DNA of 64,000 nucleotides from CATOSD01 sp965226695 (GTDB lineage Bacteria > Chloroflexota > Dehalococcoidia > Lucifugimonadales > CATOSD01), in the NCBI GenBank assembly GCA_965226695.1, contig OZ245405.1:1240001-1304000 (forward strand). The letters run 5' to 3'. The position numbers and the translations under genes are program-made. Within the stretch, counting starts at the first letter, position 1. Each line of letters starts with the position of its first letter. The notes beneath the pieces are model-generated. The model searched no databases. It was not told where the DNA came from and was given only the letters and a program-made list of their open reading frames with translations. Below are positions 8,635 through 17,484 of this stretch, piece after piece.

Positions 8635-9822
8635 CTACGCGCGGGGTAGTCCCAGCCCGCGGGTCGCGATGATGTTGCGCTGTATCTCGGAGGTGCCCGC
8701 AGCGATGGTGCTGGACACGCTGGACAGGCTCAGCCTTTGGACGTGCCCTTCCAGCGGCGCCCACTTGGAGCCTGCCCCAAGCTGGCCGGCGAGCCCCAGC
8801 ATCTCCATGCCGGTGTCCGCCACGCGCTGGGTCAGCTCGGTGCCGAACAGCTTGGACATCGAGGCCTCCGCGTTCGGCACCATACCCTGGCTCTGCATCC
8901 AGGCGACCCGGTAAGACATGCCGCGGGAGATCTCGGCCTCGAGCGAACGCTGGGCCAGCTTGGCGCGCACTACGGGGTCCTCAGCCAGTGGGCGGCCTTT
9001 GCGTTCGGTCTGCCTGGCGTACTCGGTCAGCGCCTCCAGCGTCCTCCGCGCGGTGGCGGAGTAGCCGACGCCGGAGCGCTCGAAGTCGAGCGCGACCGCG
9101 AGGGTGTACCAGCCCCGGTTCTCCTCGCCCACCAGATTGTGCTTGGGGACGCGGACGTTGTCGAAGAAAACCTCGTTGAACTCGTGGGAGCCCGCCATGT
9201 TGTATATGGGCTTGACGGTTACGCCCGGAGTTTTCATGTCGAGCAGAAACAGGCTTATGCCCCTGTGCTTGGGGGCGTCGTTGTCGGTGCGGGCCGCGAG
9301 CCAACCCCAGTCGGCGATATGGCCGGCGCTGGTCCAGATCTTGGAGCCGTTGACGACGTAGTCGTCGCCGTCGCGGACGGCCTGCGTCTGTAGCGAGGCG
9401 AGGTCGGAGCCCGAGCCGGGCTCGCTGTAGAGCGTGCACCAGTAGCGCTCTGCTCTCGCGATGGGGGGCAGATGCTCGCGCCGCTGGTCCTCGGTGCCCG
9501 CGAGCATGAGCGTGGGGCCTACCCAGCTTATCGCGCCGACGCCCAGGTCTGTGCCTGGCACGTTGCGGTAGGTCATCTCCTCGCGGTAGACGAGTTGCTC
9601 CATGTGGGAGCGCCCCTGTCCGCCGTACTCTTCGGGCCAGGCCAGCGTCAGCCAGCCCTTCTCGGCGAGCCTGGAAGACATCTCCTTCGTGAAGGGGAAG
9701 TTCTGGGCGGAGAATGGGCTGGTCTGGGAGAGGGCGTCCCAGTCGTCGGGAAGCTCCTGGTCGAGGAAGTCGAGAAGTTCGCCTCGAAACGCCTCTTCGG
9801 CCTCGCCGAATCGGAAGTCCAT
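8635..9822 (-). CDS. acyl-CoA dehydrogenase family flavoprotein
   Basis: This 395-residue protein oxidises an acyl-CoA thioester at the alpha-beta bond with FAD. Recognisable segments are AWPEEYGGQGRS, the FAD-binding YSEPGSGSDL and the GSKIWTSAGHIADW strand. GAGSKWAPLEG is followed by the C-terminal IAAGTSEIQRNIIATR. In medium-chain enzymes the base is the Glu of a YEGT motif; here that position reads IAAGT, so the base must lie elsewhere or the substrate differs, as in several actinobacterial FadE proteins. The ATG follows AGGAGG by six bases. It is the first gene of the minus-strand block with the two CoA-transferase genes. Confidence 0.93.
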   Translation of the reverse strand: MDFRFGEAEEAFRGELLDFLDQELPDDWDALSQTSPFSAQNFPFTKEMSSRLAEKGWLTLAWPEEYGGQGRSHMEQLVYREEMTYRNVPGTDLGVGAISWVGPTLMLAGTEDQRREHLPPIARAERYWCTLYSEPGSGSDLASLQTQAVRDGDDYVVNGSKIWTSAGHIADWGWLAARTDNDAPKHRGISLFLLDMKTPGVTVKPIYNMAGSHEFNEVFFDNVRVPKHNLVGEENRGWYTLAVALDFERSGVGYSATARRTLEALTEYARQTERKGRPLAEDPVVRAKLAQRSLEAEISRGMSYRVAWMQSQGMVPNAEASMSKLFGTELTQRVADTGMEMLGLAGQLGAGSKWAPLEGHVQRLSLSSVSSTIAAGTSEIQRNIIATRGLGLPRA

Positions 9823-9854
9823 GGCCGGCCTCCTGCGCGATGCGATGCGTGGAC

Positions 9855-9874
9855 GCCGCCGCGCGCGCGGCGGC
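9855..9874. repeat. 20-bp perfect GC palindrome
   Basis: GCCGCCGCGCGCGCGGCGGC equals its own reverse complement. It lies in the gap upstream of the acyl-CoA dehydrogenase start and downstream of the P450 gene, both minus strand. It could be a hairpin terminator core for the P450 transcript or a chance GC run; no T tract follows. Confidence 0.5.
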
Positions 9875-10005
9875 TGTTGGGGGTAAGTCTAGGCAGGGGC
9901 GTGGTGAGTGTCAAGGAAAGGGGCGGGCGAAGAATCATCCACGAAGGGCACGAAGGTGTGGAAGCCTGTGGGGATGGGAGCGCGAAGGCGCTGGCGTATG
10001 CGGGG

Positions 10006-11253
10006 CTACACTCGCACTGGCAGTGAGCTTAGGCCGCGCAGCACTATCTGGCGGCGGCGGTGGGGCGTTCCGGCGAGGCGCACGTTGGGGAACCTTTCCA
10101 GCAGCTTGCCCAGCATTACCTCGGCTTCCATGCGGGCCAGCGGCGCGCCCAGGCAGTGGTGGATGCCGCGGCCAAAGCCCAGGTGCGGGTTGCGCTCGCG
10201 GGACACGTCCAGGACGTCGGGATCGTCGAACGCCTCGGGGTCCCGGTTGGCCGCGCCGAGCAGCAGCATCAGGTACTGGCCCCGCTCCATCGGCACTCCG
10301 CCGACCTCCGTGTCCTCCCTCACGCTGCGCCCGTCTATCTGCACCGGGCTGTCGTAGCGCGTCAACTCTTCGACGGCCGGACCGATGAGCTCCGGCTCGC
10401 GTCGCAGCCGGTCCAGCTGCTCGGGGTTGCGAAGCAGGGCGAGCAGGCCGTTCCCCACCAGGTTGCGCGTCGTCTCGTTGCCGGCGACCAGCAGAAGCAC
10501 GAGCATCAGTTGCAGCTCCAGGTGGGACAGCCTGTCGCCCTCGTCCTCGATCTGGGTCAGCACGCTGACCAGGTCTTCGCCGGGGTCGGCGCGCCGACGC
10601 TCGGCAAGGTCGCTGAAGTAGTCGCGCAGCTTGGACAGGGTGTCCATGCTGGTGGCGACCCTGCGATCGTCCAGAAGCGGCTCGATCGATAGCGAAGCGT
10701 CGTTGGACCATTCGCGGAATGGCCCGCGATCCTCCTGCGGCACGCCCAGCATCTCACAGATGACCGCCACCGGCAGCGGGTAGGCGATGGCGTCTATCAC
10801 GTCGAAGGAGTCCGCGCCGTCGAGGCTGTCCAGCAGGTCGTCGGCGATCTTCTCCACGCGGGGTCGCAGGGCGCGCACGGCCCGCGGCGTGAACGCCTTG
10901 CTCACGAGCGAGCGGAGCCGCGTGTGGTCGGGCGGGTCGCGGTACAACATGCTGCGCGGCTCTTCGCTGTCGAATCGCAGGTTCGCGTCCTGCGTCGAGG
11001 CGCGATCGTTGCCGAAGCGCCGGGAGTCGCGCAGAACGGCGTCTATGTCCTCGTGGCGGGATAGCACCCAGCCCTTGATGAGACGGCTGCGATGCACGGG
11101 GTCCCTGGTCTGAAGCCTGCGGTAGATGGGGTACGGATTCGCGAGCAGCCGGCGCGAAAAGAAGTTGAAGGCGACGCCGGACTCCAGGCGTTCGCGGGCC
11201 ATCAGCGTTTGAACGACGCCGAAGAGAAACGCTGCCTTGAGAGGGCGTTTCAT
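10006..11253 (-). CDS. cytochrome P450 monooxygenase
   Basis: This 415-residue soluble bacterial P450 inserts oxygen into an unidentified substrate and needs a ferredoxin and reductase that are not encoded nearby. The heme ligand Cys367 lies in FGRGIHHCLG. The I-helix oxygen-activation motif is AGNETT (257-262) and the K-helix ExxR pair is Glu296-Arg299. There is no membrane anchor, consistent with class I bacterial P450s. GGAGGC lies six bases before the ATG. The next gene upstream is a MoxR ATPase with a 19-base gap, on the same strand. Confidence 0.95.
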   Translation of the reverse strand: MKRPLKAAFLFGVVQTLMARERLESGVAFNFFSRRLLANPYPIYRRLQTRDPVHRSRLIKGWVLSRHEDIDAVLRDSRRFGNDRASTQDANLRFDSEEPRSMLYRDPPDHTRLRSLVSKAFTPRAVRALRPRVEKIADDLLDSLDGADSFDVIDAIAYPLPVAVICEMLGVPQEDRGPFREWSNDASLSIEPLLDDRRVATSMDTLSKLRDYFSDLAERRRADPGEDLVSVLTQIEDEGDRLSHLELQLMLVLLLVAGNETTRNLVGNGLLALLRNPEQLDRLRREPELIGPAVEELTRYDSPVQIDGRSVREDTEVGGVPMERGQYLMLLLGAANRDPEAFDDPDVLDVSRERNPHLGFGRGIHHCLGAPLARMEAEVMLGKLLERFPNVRLAGTPHRRRQIVLRGLSSLPVRV

Positions 11254-11272
11254 GCGATGCCTCCGAGCGGGC

Positions 11273-12172
11273 CTACGCTCCCATCCTGCTGAAGATGTGG
11301 TCTATGGTCTCGCGCCGAAAGCGTTCCATGTCGTCCGCGTCCTTGATGATAGTCCCCAGGGTACGCGCTATCGCGTCGCGGTCCAGGTGCTCGACGTGGA
11401 GGGCTACCATAGCCCTCGCCCAGTCCAGGGTCTCGGAGATGCCCGGCGTCTTCTCCAGGTCGGTTTCTCTCGCGCGTTCGACGAAGCGGCAGATCTGGCG
11501 CGCCAGCCCCTCTTCGATGCCCTCGACCTTCTTGCGGACTATTCGCAGCTCTTTCGCAAGGTCGGGGTAGTCCAGCCACAGGTACAGGCAGCGCCTGCGG
11601 AGCGCGTCGGAGAGGTCACGCGAGCGGTTGGACGTGAGTATGACCAGCGGCCTTTGGCTGGCCTTGAGCGTGCCAATCTCGGGGATGGTGACCTGGAAGT
11701 CGGACAGCACCTCAAGCAGAAAGGCCTCGAACTCTTCGTCGGCGCGGTCCACCTCGTCGATGAGAAGCACCGGCGCCTTGTCGGGCTGCGTCAACGCGGC
11801 GAGCAGCGGGCGTTCCAGGAGGAACTGCCGGCTGAAGATCTGCTGTTCCTGCTCGTCGACAGTGCGGCCCTCCCGCTCGTTCAGCTTGATGCGCAGCAGC
11901 TGCTTGGGGTAATTCCATTCGTAGAGGGCCGTGTTAACGTCCAGCCCCTCGTAGCACTGCAGCCGAATCAGGTTGGTGTCGAGCAGGCGGGCCATGGCGA
12001 TGGCGATCTCGGTCTTGCCGACGCCGGGGCGACCCTCGACCAGCAGCGGGCGCTCAAGCTCGCCGGCGAGGTAGATGGAGGTGGCGATGGAGGGATCCGC
12101 GACGTAGCTCTGAGCCTCGAGGCCGTCGAGCACGCGCTGGATCGGGTCGTCCGACAGGCCGGGCTGGCGCAT
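11273..12172 (-). CDS. MoxR-type AAA+ ATPase
   Basis: The 299-residue product has a Walker A GRPGVGKT at residues 47-54, a Walker B LLIDEVDRAD near 137, and the sensor-1 motif ILTSNRSRDLSDALRRRC. This is the layout of MoxR/CoxD-like ATPases, which remodel or activate partner complexes and usually work with a von Willebrand domain (CoxE-like) protein. No such partner lies in the window. The frame is open 30 codons further upstream, but that stretch is low-complexity and overlaps the PAC2 gene. The ATG chosen here lies 13 bases after the PAC2 stop. Confidence 0.9.
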   Translation of the reverse strand: MRQPGLSDDPIQRVLDGLEAQSYVADPSIATSIYLAGELERPLLVEGRPGVGKTEIAIAMARLLDTNLIRLQCYEGLDVNTALYEWNYPKQLLRIKLNEREGRTVDEQEQQIFSRQFLLERPLLAALTQPDKAPVLLIDEVDRADEEFEAFLLEVLSDFQVTIPEIGTLKASQRPLVILTSNRSRDLSDALRRRCLYLWLDYPDLAKELRIVRKKVEGIEEGLARQICRFVERARETDLEKTPGISETLDWARAMVALHVEHLDRDAIARTLGTIIKDADDMERFRRETIDHIFSRMGA

Positions 12173-12185
12173 CGTTCGGCGGCCC

Positions 12186-13160
12186 CTACTCTGTCCGGTC
12201 GGGCTGCTCGCCGTCGTCCGATTCCCCGTCGTCCGATACGCCGTCTTCCAGCGGCGCGTCACCGTTGTCGAGGCGTTCGCCGAGCTCGCGAAGAAAGCCC
12301 TCGACGCTGGGCGAGAGGGTGATTTCGTCGCCGGGTTCGGTACGGGGAGTGCTGGACTGGATGCGGTCGTAGTACTGCTCGAACTGGCGTATGAGCCTGC
12401 GCACCTCGTTGTTGTTCTGAATGGCGCTGCTAATCTCCTGGTACTGTTTGCGCCCGCGCTCTGGCCTTATGAGCGCCTCGGGAAAGTCGTACATGGAGCA
12501 CAGCGCCTCCATGAGACGGGATTTGCCCATGTGGTCCTCTTCGAGCTGGACGTACTGGGGCAGGTGCGCCATCAGGCTGGTGGACTCTATTTCGGAGTCC
12601 TCGAGCAGGTTGCTAACCATGTTGACGATGCTGGTTGGCCCCTGGTATGTGCTCCGGCGCATCGACACGAGGCCCTCGGTGCGGGAGGCCTTGTCCTCGT
12701 TCATGCTGCCGGTCACGAGCACCGGGCGCGTGTGCGGCACGGAGTCGTACATGCCGCCGATTCGGCAATGCTCCACGACTTTGAACCGCTTCATGAACGA
12801 GACAATCGCGTCGGCGTAGTCTTCGCCGTTGGAGTGGGGCTCGCGAATGTGCAGGAACATGTAGCTCTTGCCCGACTCCGTGTCGTGGGCATAGTTGACT
12901 GTCGTGTTGGGTATATTCAGCGTGCGCCGCCCCTCAACGACGCGCGTGCGAGGCCTGTACCTCGTGAAGTCGAAGTACGAGCCGGGGCGGGCAAGCCTGC
13001 CCAGTTCGCTCGCGCCGAGGTGGCGCTCGAGACTCGTAAGCACGAGGGTTCCGACGCGCCCGACGTTGATCCACGGGCGCAGGATGCTTATCGCGATTAT
13101 GTCGTCGTCTTCCGGCAGCGGCTCAACTACGTCGAATTCGCCAAGTCTCATTCGTTCCAC
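12186..13160 (-). CDS. PAC2 family protein (proteasome-assembly-chaperone fold)
   Basis: The 324-residue protein matches the PAC2 superfamily in its N-terminal part. It has PWINVGRVGTLVLTSLERHL, the GSYFDFTRYRP segment, and the central GMYDSVPHTRPVLVTG stretch. Archaeal and actinobacterial relatives are ATP-grasp-neighbour or proteasome-associated proteins of unclear role. The last 40 residues are acidic and repetitive (DGVSDDGESDDGE). The start is either GTG at 13160 or ATG at 13151; the former has a GAGGGGGA upstream. It leads the PAC2-MoxR-P450 run. Proteasome genes were not seen in the window. Confidence 0.8.
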   Translation of the reverse strand: MERMRLGEFDVVEPLPEDDDIIAISILRPWINVGRVGTLVLTSLERHLGASELGRLARPGSYFDFTRYRPRTRVVEGRRTLNIPNTTVNYAHDTESGKSYMFLHIREPHSNGEDYADAIVSFMKRFKVVEHCRIGGMYDSVPHTRPVLVTGSMNEDKASRTEGLVSMRRSTYQGPTSIVNMVSNLLEDSEIESTSLMAHLPQYVQLEEDHMGKSRLMEALCSMYDFPEALIRPERGRKQYQEISSAIQNNNEVRRLIRQFEQYYDRIQSSTPRTEPGDEITLSPSVEGFLRELGERLDNGDAPLEDGVSDDGESDDGEQPDRTE

Positions 13161-13300
13161 CCAAGTCCCCCTCAGGCCACACGTCCGCCGTCGGGGCGCT
13201 GTGACTTTGTGGGCGGCTTATGGCCGCCTGTCGCTGTTAGTGTATTGGCCCGTTCTGAGACTGTCAACAAGCGAGGCGCGCACGCGGACCGCGCCGCCTG

Positions 13301-13330
13301 TTGACGACGCCGACGGGCCGCTCCTACAAT
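13301..13330 (+). promoter_or_regulatory. sigma70-type promoter of the SDR gene
   Basis: TTGACG is separated by 18 bases from TACAAT, both close to the vegetative consensus. Transcription would begin near 13337, about 65 bases before the SDR start codon. The divergent PAC2 gene starts 140 bases upstream. Confidence 0.6.
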
Positions 13331-13382
13331 GGGCCGCAGAACGGCACCCCGACAGAGGGCCGCAGAACGGCACCCCGACAGA
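13331..13382 (+). repeat. 26-bp perfect tandem duplication in 5' leader
   Basis: The unit GGGCCGCAGAACGGCACCCC plus GACAGA occurs twice head to tail without a mismatch. It lies immediately after the predicted -10 box and ends 19 bases before the SDR start codon, so it forms most of the predicted 5' leader. Confidence 0.95.
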
Positions 13383-13401
13383 TACCGCGGGAGGTTTACA
13401 T

Positions 13402-14154
13402 ATGAGACTAGCAGGCAAGGTGGCCTTCGTCAGCGGCGGCGCGCGCGGCATGGGAGCGGCCGAGGCCCGGCTGTTCGCCCGCGAGGGGGCCAAGGTGGCG
13501 TTCGGCGACGTGTTGGATGAGGATGGGCGTAAGGTGGAGGCCGAGATCAACGAGATGGGCGGACAGGCGCTTTACGTCCACTTGGACGTCACTCGGCCGG
13601 AATCGTGGCAGGCCGCGATGGACGCTACGATCGAGGTGTTCGGCAGGCTGGACGTGCTCGTCAACAACGCGGGCGTGCTGGTCGACGGCACACGCGACGA
13701 TGCCACCATCGAGAACTGGGACCGCGTCATGGACGTGAACGCGAAGGGCGTGTTCCTGGGCGTGATGGCGGCTATTCCTCACATGAAAGCCGCGGGCGGC
13801 GGGTCGATCGTCAACATCTCTTCCATTTCGGGCATCATCGGCCAGCAGCACATCCACGCCGGTTACAACGCCTCGAAGGGCGCGGTGAGGCTGCTCACAA
13901 AGTCGATCGCGGTCCAGTACGCGGACGACGGCATCCGCTCCAATTCGGTGCACCCAGGCCCGATAGCGACGCCCATGACGGAGGCGTCCCGCGCCGATCC
14001 CGAGCGCTACGCCCGGTCCATCGCCAGCACGCCGCTGGGCCGTTACGGCTCGCCCGAAGACATCGCCTACGGCGTGCTCTTCCTGGCGTCCGACGAGTCG
14101 TCGTACATGACCGGCAGCGAGCTGGTCATCGACGGCGGTTACACCGCGCAGTAG
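13402..14154 (+). CDS. short-chain dehydrogenase/reductase (SDR)
   Basis: This is a 250-residue classical SDR that uses NAD(P) to oxidise or reduce an alcohol or ketone. The cofactor loop is SGGARGMG (11-18), with Asp36 after the second strand suggesting NAD preference. NNAG is at 88-91. The catalytic Ser of ISSISG and Tyr155-x3-Lys159 (YNASK) are intact. HPGPIATPM and the C-terminal GSELVIDGGYTAQ are typical. The frame is open far upstream through the promoter and repeat, but GGGAGG eight bases before this ATG and the family N terminus fix the start. The substrate cannot be inferred. Confidence 0.95.
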   Translation: MRLAGKVAFVSGGARGMGAAEARLFAREGAKVAFGDVLDEDGRKVEAEINEMGGQALYVHLDVTRPESWQAAMDATIEVFGRLDVLVNNAGVLVDGTRDDATIENWDRVMDVNAKGVFLGVMAAIPHMKAAGGGSIVNISSISGIIGQQHIHAGYNASKGAVRLLTKSIAVQYADDGIRSNSVHPGPIATPMTEASRADPERYARSIASTPLGRYGSPEDIAYGVLFLASDESSYMTGSELVIDGGYTAQ

Positions 14155-14269
14155 CCTCGGAACAGTGGCCTTGGAGGATGTCTCCAAAGATGTTTCCTAT
14201 CGACCCTCCTCTCCCTGAGATTCATCGGCAAGTTCAGAAAGACATCGGAATCGTTTTAGGAGAAATCGC

Positions 14270-14944
14270 ATGAAGCTGCTCGTCATCTCCGGTGGCAGAC
14301 ACCCCTACGAAGAATCGACACCAGTTCTGGAACAGTTCCTCACCGCGGCGGGCCACGCGGCGACTGTCACCGAGGACGCTTCCGTGCTCGCGGACGCGGG
14401 CGCCATGGCCGACTACGACGCACTTGTGTTCAACACGCTGCGCGAGGGCGAATTGGTCCTGTCGAACGGCGAACAGGAAGGCCTCAAGGGCTACGTGGGC
14501 GGCGGCAAGGGGTTTGTGTGCATTCACATCGCGGGCTGCGCTCCCGATTCCTGGCCGGAGTATCACGACGTGACCGGCGGCGGCTGGGTGATGGCGAAGA
14601 GTTTCCACCCGCCCTACGGCAAGTTTGTCGTGAACGTGTCCCAGCCCGGCCACGCGGGAGTGGCAGGCGTGTCCGACTTCGAGACGAACGACGAGCTGTA
14701 CATGGGCATCGTCTTCAATGAAGGCAACGACGTGTTCATCACTGGCGACGCGGAGGATGGCACGTACGCCTGGCGCGGCGAGGACACGTTCATGCCGGGC
14801 GGCACCTTCCCCCTGGGCTGGACGCGCTCCTACGGCCAGGGCAGGGTGTTCGTTACCCTGCTGGGCCATAACGGGCTCAGCTTCGAGACGCCAGAGTTCC
14901 AGAAAATCGTGCTGAACGGCGTGGAGTGGGCCACCGGCGGCTAG
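14270..14944 (+). CDS. ThuA-like domain protein
   Basis: The 224-residue protein matches the ThuA/glutamine-amidotransferase-like fold. It opens with MKLLVISGGRHPYEEST and continues with YDALVFNTL, GLKGYVGGGKGFVCIHIAG and the DELYMGIVF strand. The late LGWTRSYGQGRVFVTLLGHN segment is the family hallmark. ThuA proteins occur in trehalose and other sugar utilisation clusters, but their reaction is unsettled. AGGAG lies seven bases before the ATG. No sugar genes are adjacent; aroE follows after six bases, so co-transcription with the aro genes is likely. Confidence 0.88.
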   Translation: MKLLVISGGRHPYEESTPVLEQFLTAAGHAATVTEDASVLADAGAMADYDALVFNTLREGELVLSNGEQEGLKGYVGGGKGFVCIHIAGCAPDSWPEYHDVTGGGWVMAKSFHPPYGKFVVNVSQPGHAGVAGVSDFETNDELYMGIVFNEGNDVFITGDAEDGTYAWRGEDTFMPGGTFPLGWTRSYGQGRVFVTLLGHNGLSFETPEFQKIVLNGVEWATGG

Positions 14945-14950
14945 GACGGC

Positions 14951-15808
14951 ATGGCTAGAAGGCTCGGCATCTTCGGCTTCCCGATAGGCCACTCGCTGTC
15001 GCCCGCGTTCCAGCAGGCGGCGCTCGACCACTACGAGATATACGCGCGCTACGAGGCGTGGGAGACGAGTCCCGCCGATCTTGGCGCGGCGGTCGCGCGG
15101 CTGCGCGATTGCGGGTACATGGGCGCGAACGTGACCGTGCCGCACAAGGTCGAGGTGATGGCCCACCTCGACGAAGTCGACGAGTTGGCGAGGCTCATCG
15201 GCGCCGTCAACACCATCGTCAAGCGCGGCGAGCGGCTGATAGGGCACAATACCGACGCGGGCGGATTCGTGGAGTCGCTGCGCCGCGCCGGCGGGTTCGA
15301 CCCCGAGGGCAGACGCGCCCTGCTGCTCGGCGCGGGAGGCGCGGCCCGCGCCGCTGCCTTCGCGCTCGCCAGAGGCGGCGCGAGCGAACTTGTCATCGCC
15401 AACCGCACCCTCGAGCGCGCGGCCGCCCTAGCGGCGGAGCTGGGCGGCGACGGCGACGGCGTGATCGCCATACACCTCGCCGACGCCGCCAGCCTCGGCG
15501 AGGCCGCGGCCCATGCGGACCTGGTCGTCAACTCCACCACCGTGGGTATGAGGCACACACCCGAGCAGGACAAGTCGCCGCTGCCGGACGGCGTCCTCGG
15601 CTGTGGCAGCGTCGTCTACGATATGGTGTACAACCCGGCTCGCACGCCTCTGCTGGCGCAGGCCGAACTCGCGGGAGCTACGGCTGTCGGCGGGCTGTCG
15701 ATGCTGATACACCAGGGGGCGGCGGCGTTCGAGCTGTGGACTGGCAAGCGCGCTCCGCTGCAGGTGATGTTCGACGCCGCTGAGCGGGCGATGACGTCGA
15801 ACGGCTAG
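14951..15808 (+). CDS. aroE: shikimate dehydrogenase
   Basis: AroE reduces 3-dehydroshikimate to shikimate with NADPH in the aromatic amino acid pathway. The 285-residue product has the substrate-binding GHSLSPAFQQ, the catalytic Lys66 in NVTVPHK and Asp102 in HNTDAGG. GAGGAARAAAFAL binds the nucleotide, with NRT at the 2'-phosphate side indicating NADPH. GGLSMLIHQGA closes the fold. It is followed after 11 bases by the fused aroK-aroB gene, giving three consecutive shikimate steps in two genes. Confidence 0.97.
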   Translation: MARRLGIFGFPIGHSLSPAFQQAALDHYEIYARYEAWETSPADLGAAVARLRDCGYMGANVTVPHKVEVMAHLDEVDELARLIGAVNTIVKRGERLIGHNTDAGGFVESLRRAGGFDPEGRRALLLGAGGAARAAAFALARGGASELVIANRTLERAAALAAELGGDGDGVIAIHLADAASLGEAAAHADLVVNSTTVGMRHTPEQDKSPLPDGVLGCGSVVYDMVYNPARTPLLAQAELAGATAVGGLSMLIHQGAAAFELWTGKRAPLQVMFDAAERAMTSNG

Positions 15809-15819
15809 CGGCAGCCGCG

Positions 15820-17484
15820 ATGAGCCATCCCAAGAACATCTTCATAACGGGCTTCTCCGGCTCCGGCAAGACCACCGTGGGCCGCATCGCCGCGCGTCTG
15901 CTCGGCTGGGCGTTCGTCGACTTGGACGACGACATCGAGCGCACCGCCGGACTGGCTATCGAGGAGATCTTCGCCCAGTACGGCGAGGCGCACTTCAGGC
16001 GGCTAGAGAGCGAGCGTCTGGCGGCGGTGTGCGAGCGTGACATGCAGGTCGTGTCCACCGGAGGAGGCATCGTCGTCGACTGGCGCAACCGGCGCGCGAT
16101 GGAGCGCGCCGGCGCGGTCGTATGCCTGGAGGCGCGGCCCGAGACGCTCTTCGCCCGCGTGGAGCGCCAGGCCCGGGAAGATGCCGAGGCGTCGGCGCGC
16201 CCGATGCTCTTTTCTGACGACGCGCTTGCCCGCATTCGCTCCTTGAAGACGCGCAGGCAATTCGCCTATACTCATGCACGGCTAATCGTACACACCGACG
16301 ACCTGTCGTCCGAACAGGCGGCCATGGAAGTCGTCAGGGGGTGGAAGGACATCAGCGAAACCAACGAGGCGCGCGCCGCCTGGGACTCCCCGGATCTTGC
16401 CGCGGTAGTGGAAACCTCCGGAGGCGACTACCCCGTCTGGGTCGGCTGGGACATCATGGACCGGCTTGGCGAGCGCGTGATCCAAACTGTGGGCGATACC
16501 TCGACGACGTATATCTTCACCGACGAGCACGTCTACTCAATGGCTCGACGCGCCCAGTCCTCCCTCGAAAGGGCCGGCATCGCCGCGCATATCTTCATCA
16601 TGCCCGCTGGCGAGCAGCACAAGACGCTCAAGACGGTGGAGCTCGCCTACGATTGGCTGTCACACCGCAGAGCCGAACGCGGCCACCTTGTGCTGGCCTT
16701 GGGCGGCGGCGTCGTCGGAGACCTGGCGGGCTTTGTCGCCGCCACATACGTGCGGGGCATGCCCTTCGCGCAGGTGCCTACCAGCCTGCTCGCGATGATG
16801 GACGCTTCGATAGGCGGCAAGGTGGCGGTCGATCTGCCGCGCGGCAAGAACCTGGTGGGCGCGTTCTACCAACCCAGGCTGGTGCTGTCGGACGTGAGCA
16901 CCCTGCGAGGCCTGCCGGCGCGACAGATGGCCTCCGGCTGGGCCGAGGCCATCAAGCACGGTCTTATCCTCGATGAGGACCTGCTGGCGGACTTCGACCG
17001 GCAGCGGGACGCGCTCATGGCGCTGGAGCCGGAGGCTGCCGCCGAGCTGATACGCCGCAGCGTCGCCATCAAGGCCAACGTGGTTTCGCGAGACGAGCGG
17101 GAGACGCTTGGCGTCCGGGTGTTGCTCAACTACGGCCACACGATAGGCCACGCAATCGAGGCCGCCACGGGTTACGACACCTACCTGCACGGCGAGGCGG
17201 TTAGCGTGGGCATGATGGGGGCCGCGAACATCGCCCTGCACAGGGGCCTGCTGGACGCCGAGGCCGTGGAGCGCCAGGCGGACATGCTGCGCTCGTTCGG
17301 CCTGCCGCTGAGTTGCGAGGGCGTGAGCGTAGACGCTATCGAAGAGGCGATGCGCTCCGACAAGAAGGTTTCCGCCGGCTCGATTCGCTGGGTGCTGCTG
17401 GACGGCATCGGCAACGCTGTCACCCGCAACGACGTTCCGCCGGAGTTGGTGCGACAGACACTTGAAAGGCTGGCTGTGGGCTAG
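15820..17484 (+). CDS. aroKB: fused shikimate kinase / 3-dehydroquinate synthase
   Basis: The 554-residue chain joins two shikimate pathway enzymes. Residues 1 to about 170 are shikimate kinase, with P-loop GFSGSGKTT (11-19), the DLDDDIE substrate Asp and STGGGIV. From about residue 195 onward it is 3-dehydroquinate synthase. This part has PAGEQHKTLKTVE, the NAD-binding LALGGGVVGDLAGF near 290, the MDASIGGKVAVDLP segment, and the zinc-binding KHGLILDED and NYGHTIGHAIE histidines. The two steps are not consecutive in the pathway, so the fusion points to co-regulation rather than channelling. The next gene starts right after its stop codon. Confidence 0.96.
   Translation: MSHPKNIFITGFSGSGKTTVGRIAARLLGWAFVDLDDDIERTAGLAIEEIFAQYGEAHFRRLESERLAAVCERDMQVVSTGGGIVVDWRNRRAMERAGAVVCLEARPETLFARVERQAREDAEASARPMLFSDDALARIRSLKTRRQFAYTHARLIVHTDDLSSEQAAMEVVRGWKDISETNEARAAWDSPDLAAVVETSGGDYPVWVGWDIMDRLGERVIQTVGDTSTTYIFTDEHVYSMARRAQSSLERAGIAAHIFIMPAGEQHKTLKTVELAYDWLSHRRAERGHLVLALGGGVVGDLAGFVAATYVRGMPFAQVPTSLLAMMDASIGGKVAVDLPRGKNLVGAFYQPRLVLSDVSTLRGLPARQMASGWAEAIKHGLILDEDLLADFDRQRDALMALEPEAAAELIRRSVAIKANVVSRDERETLGVRVLLNYGHTIGHAIEAATGYDTYLHGEAVSVGMMGAANIALHRGLLDAEAVERQADMLRSFGLPLSCEGVSVDAIEEAMRSDKKVSAGSIRWVLLDGIGNAVTRNDVPPELVRQTLERLAVG

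Noticed and set aside
12895..13401. N-terminal extension of the SDR gene upstream of 13402
   Set aside because: The extension would run antisense through the PAC2 gene and through a predicted promoter and tandem repeat. The family N terminus and GGGAGG support 13402.
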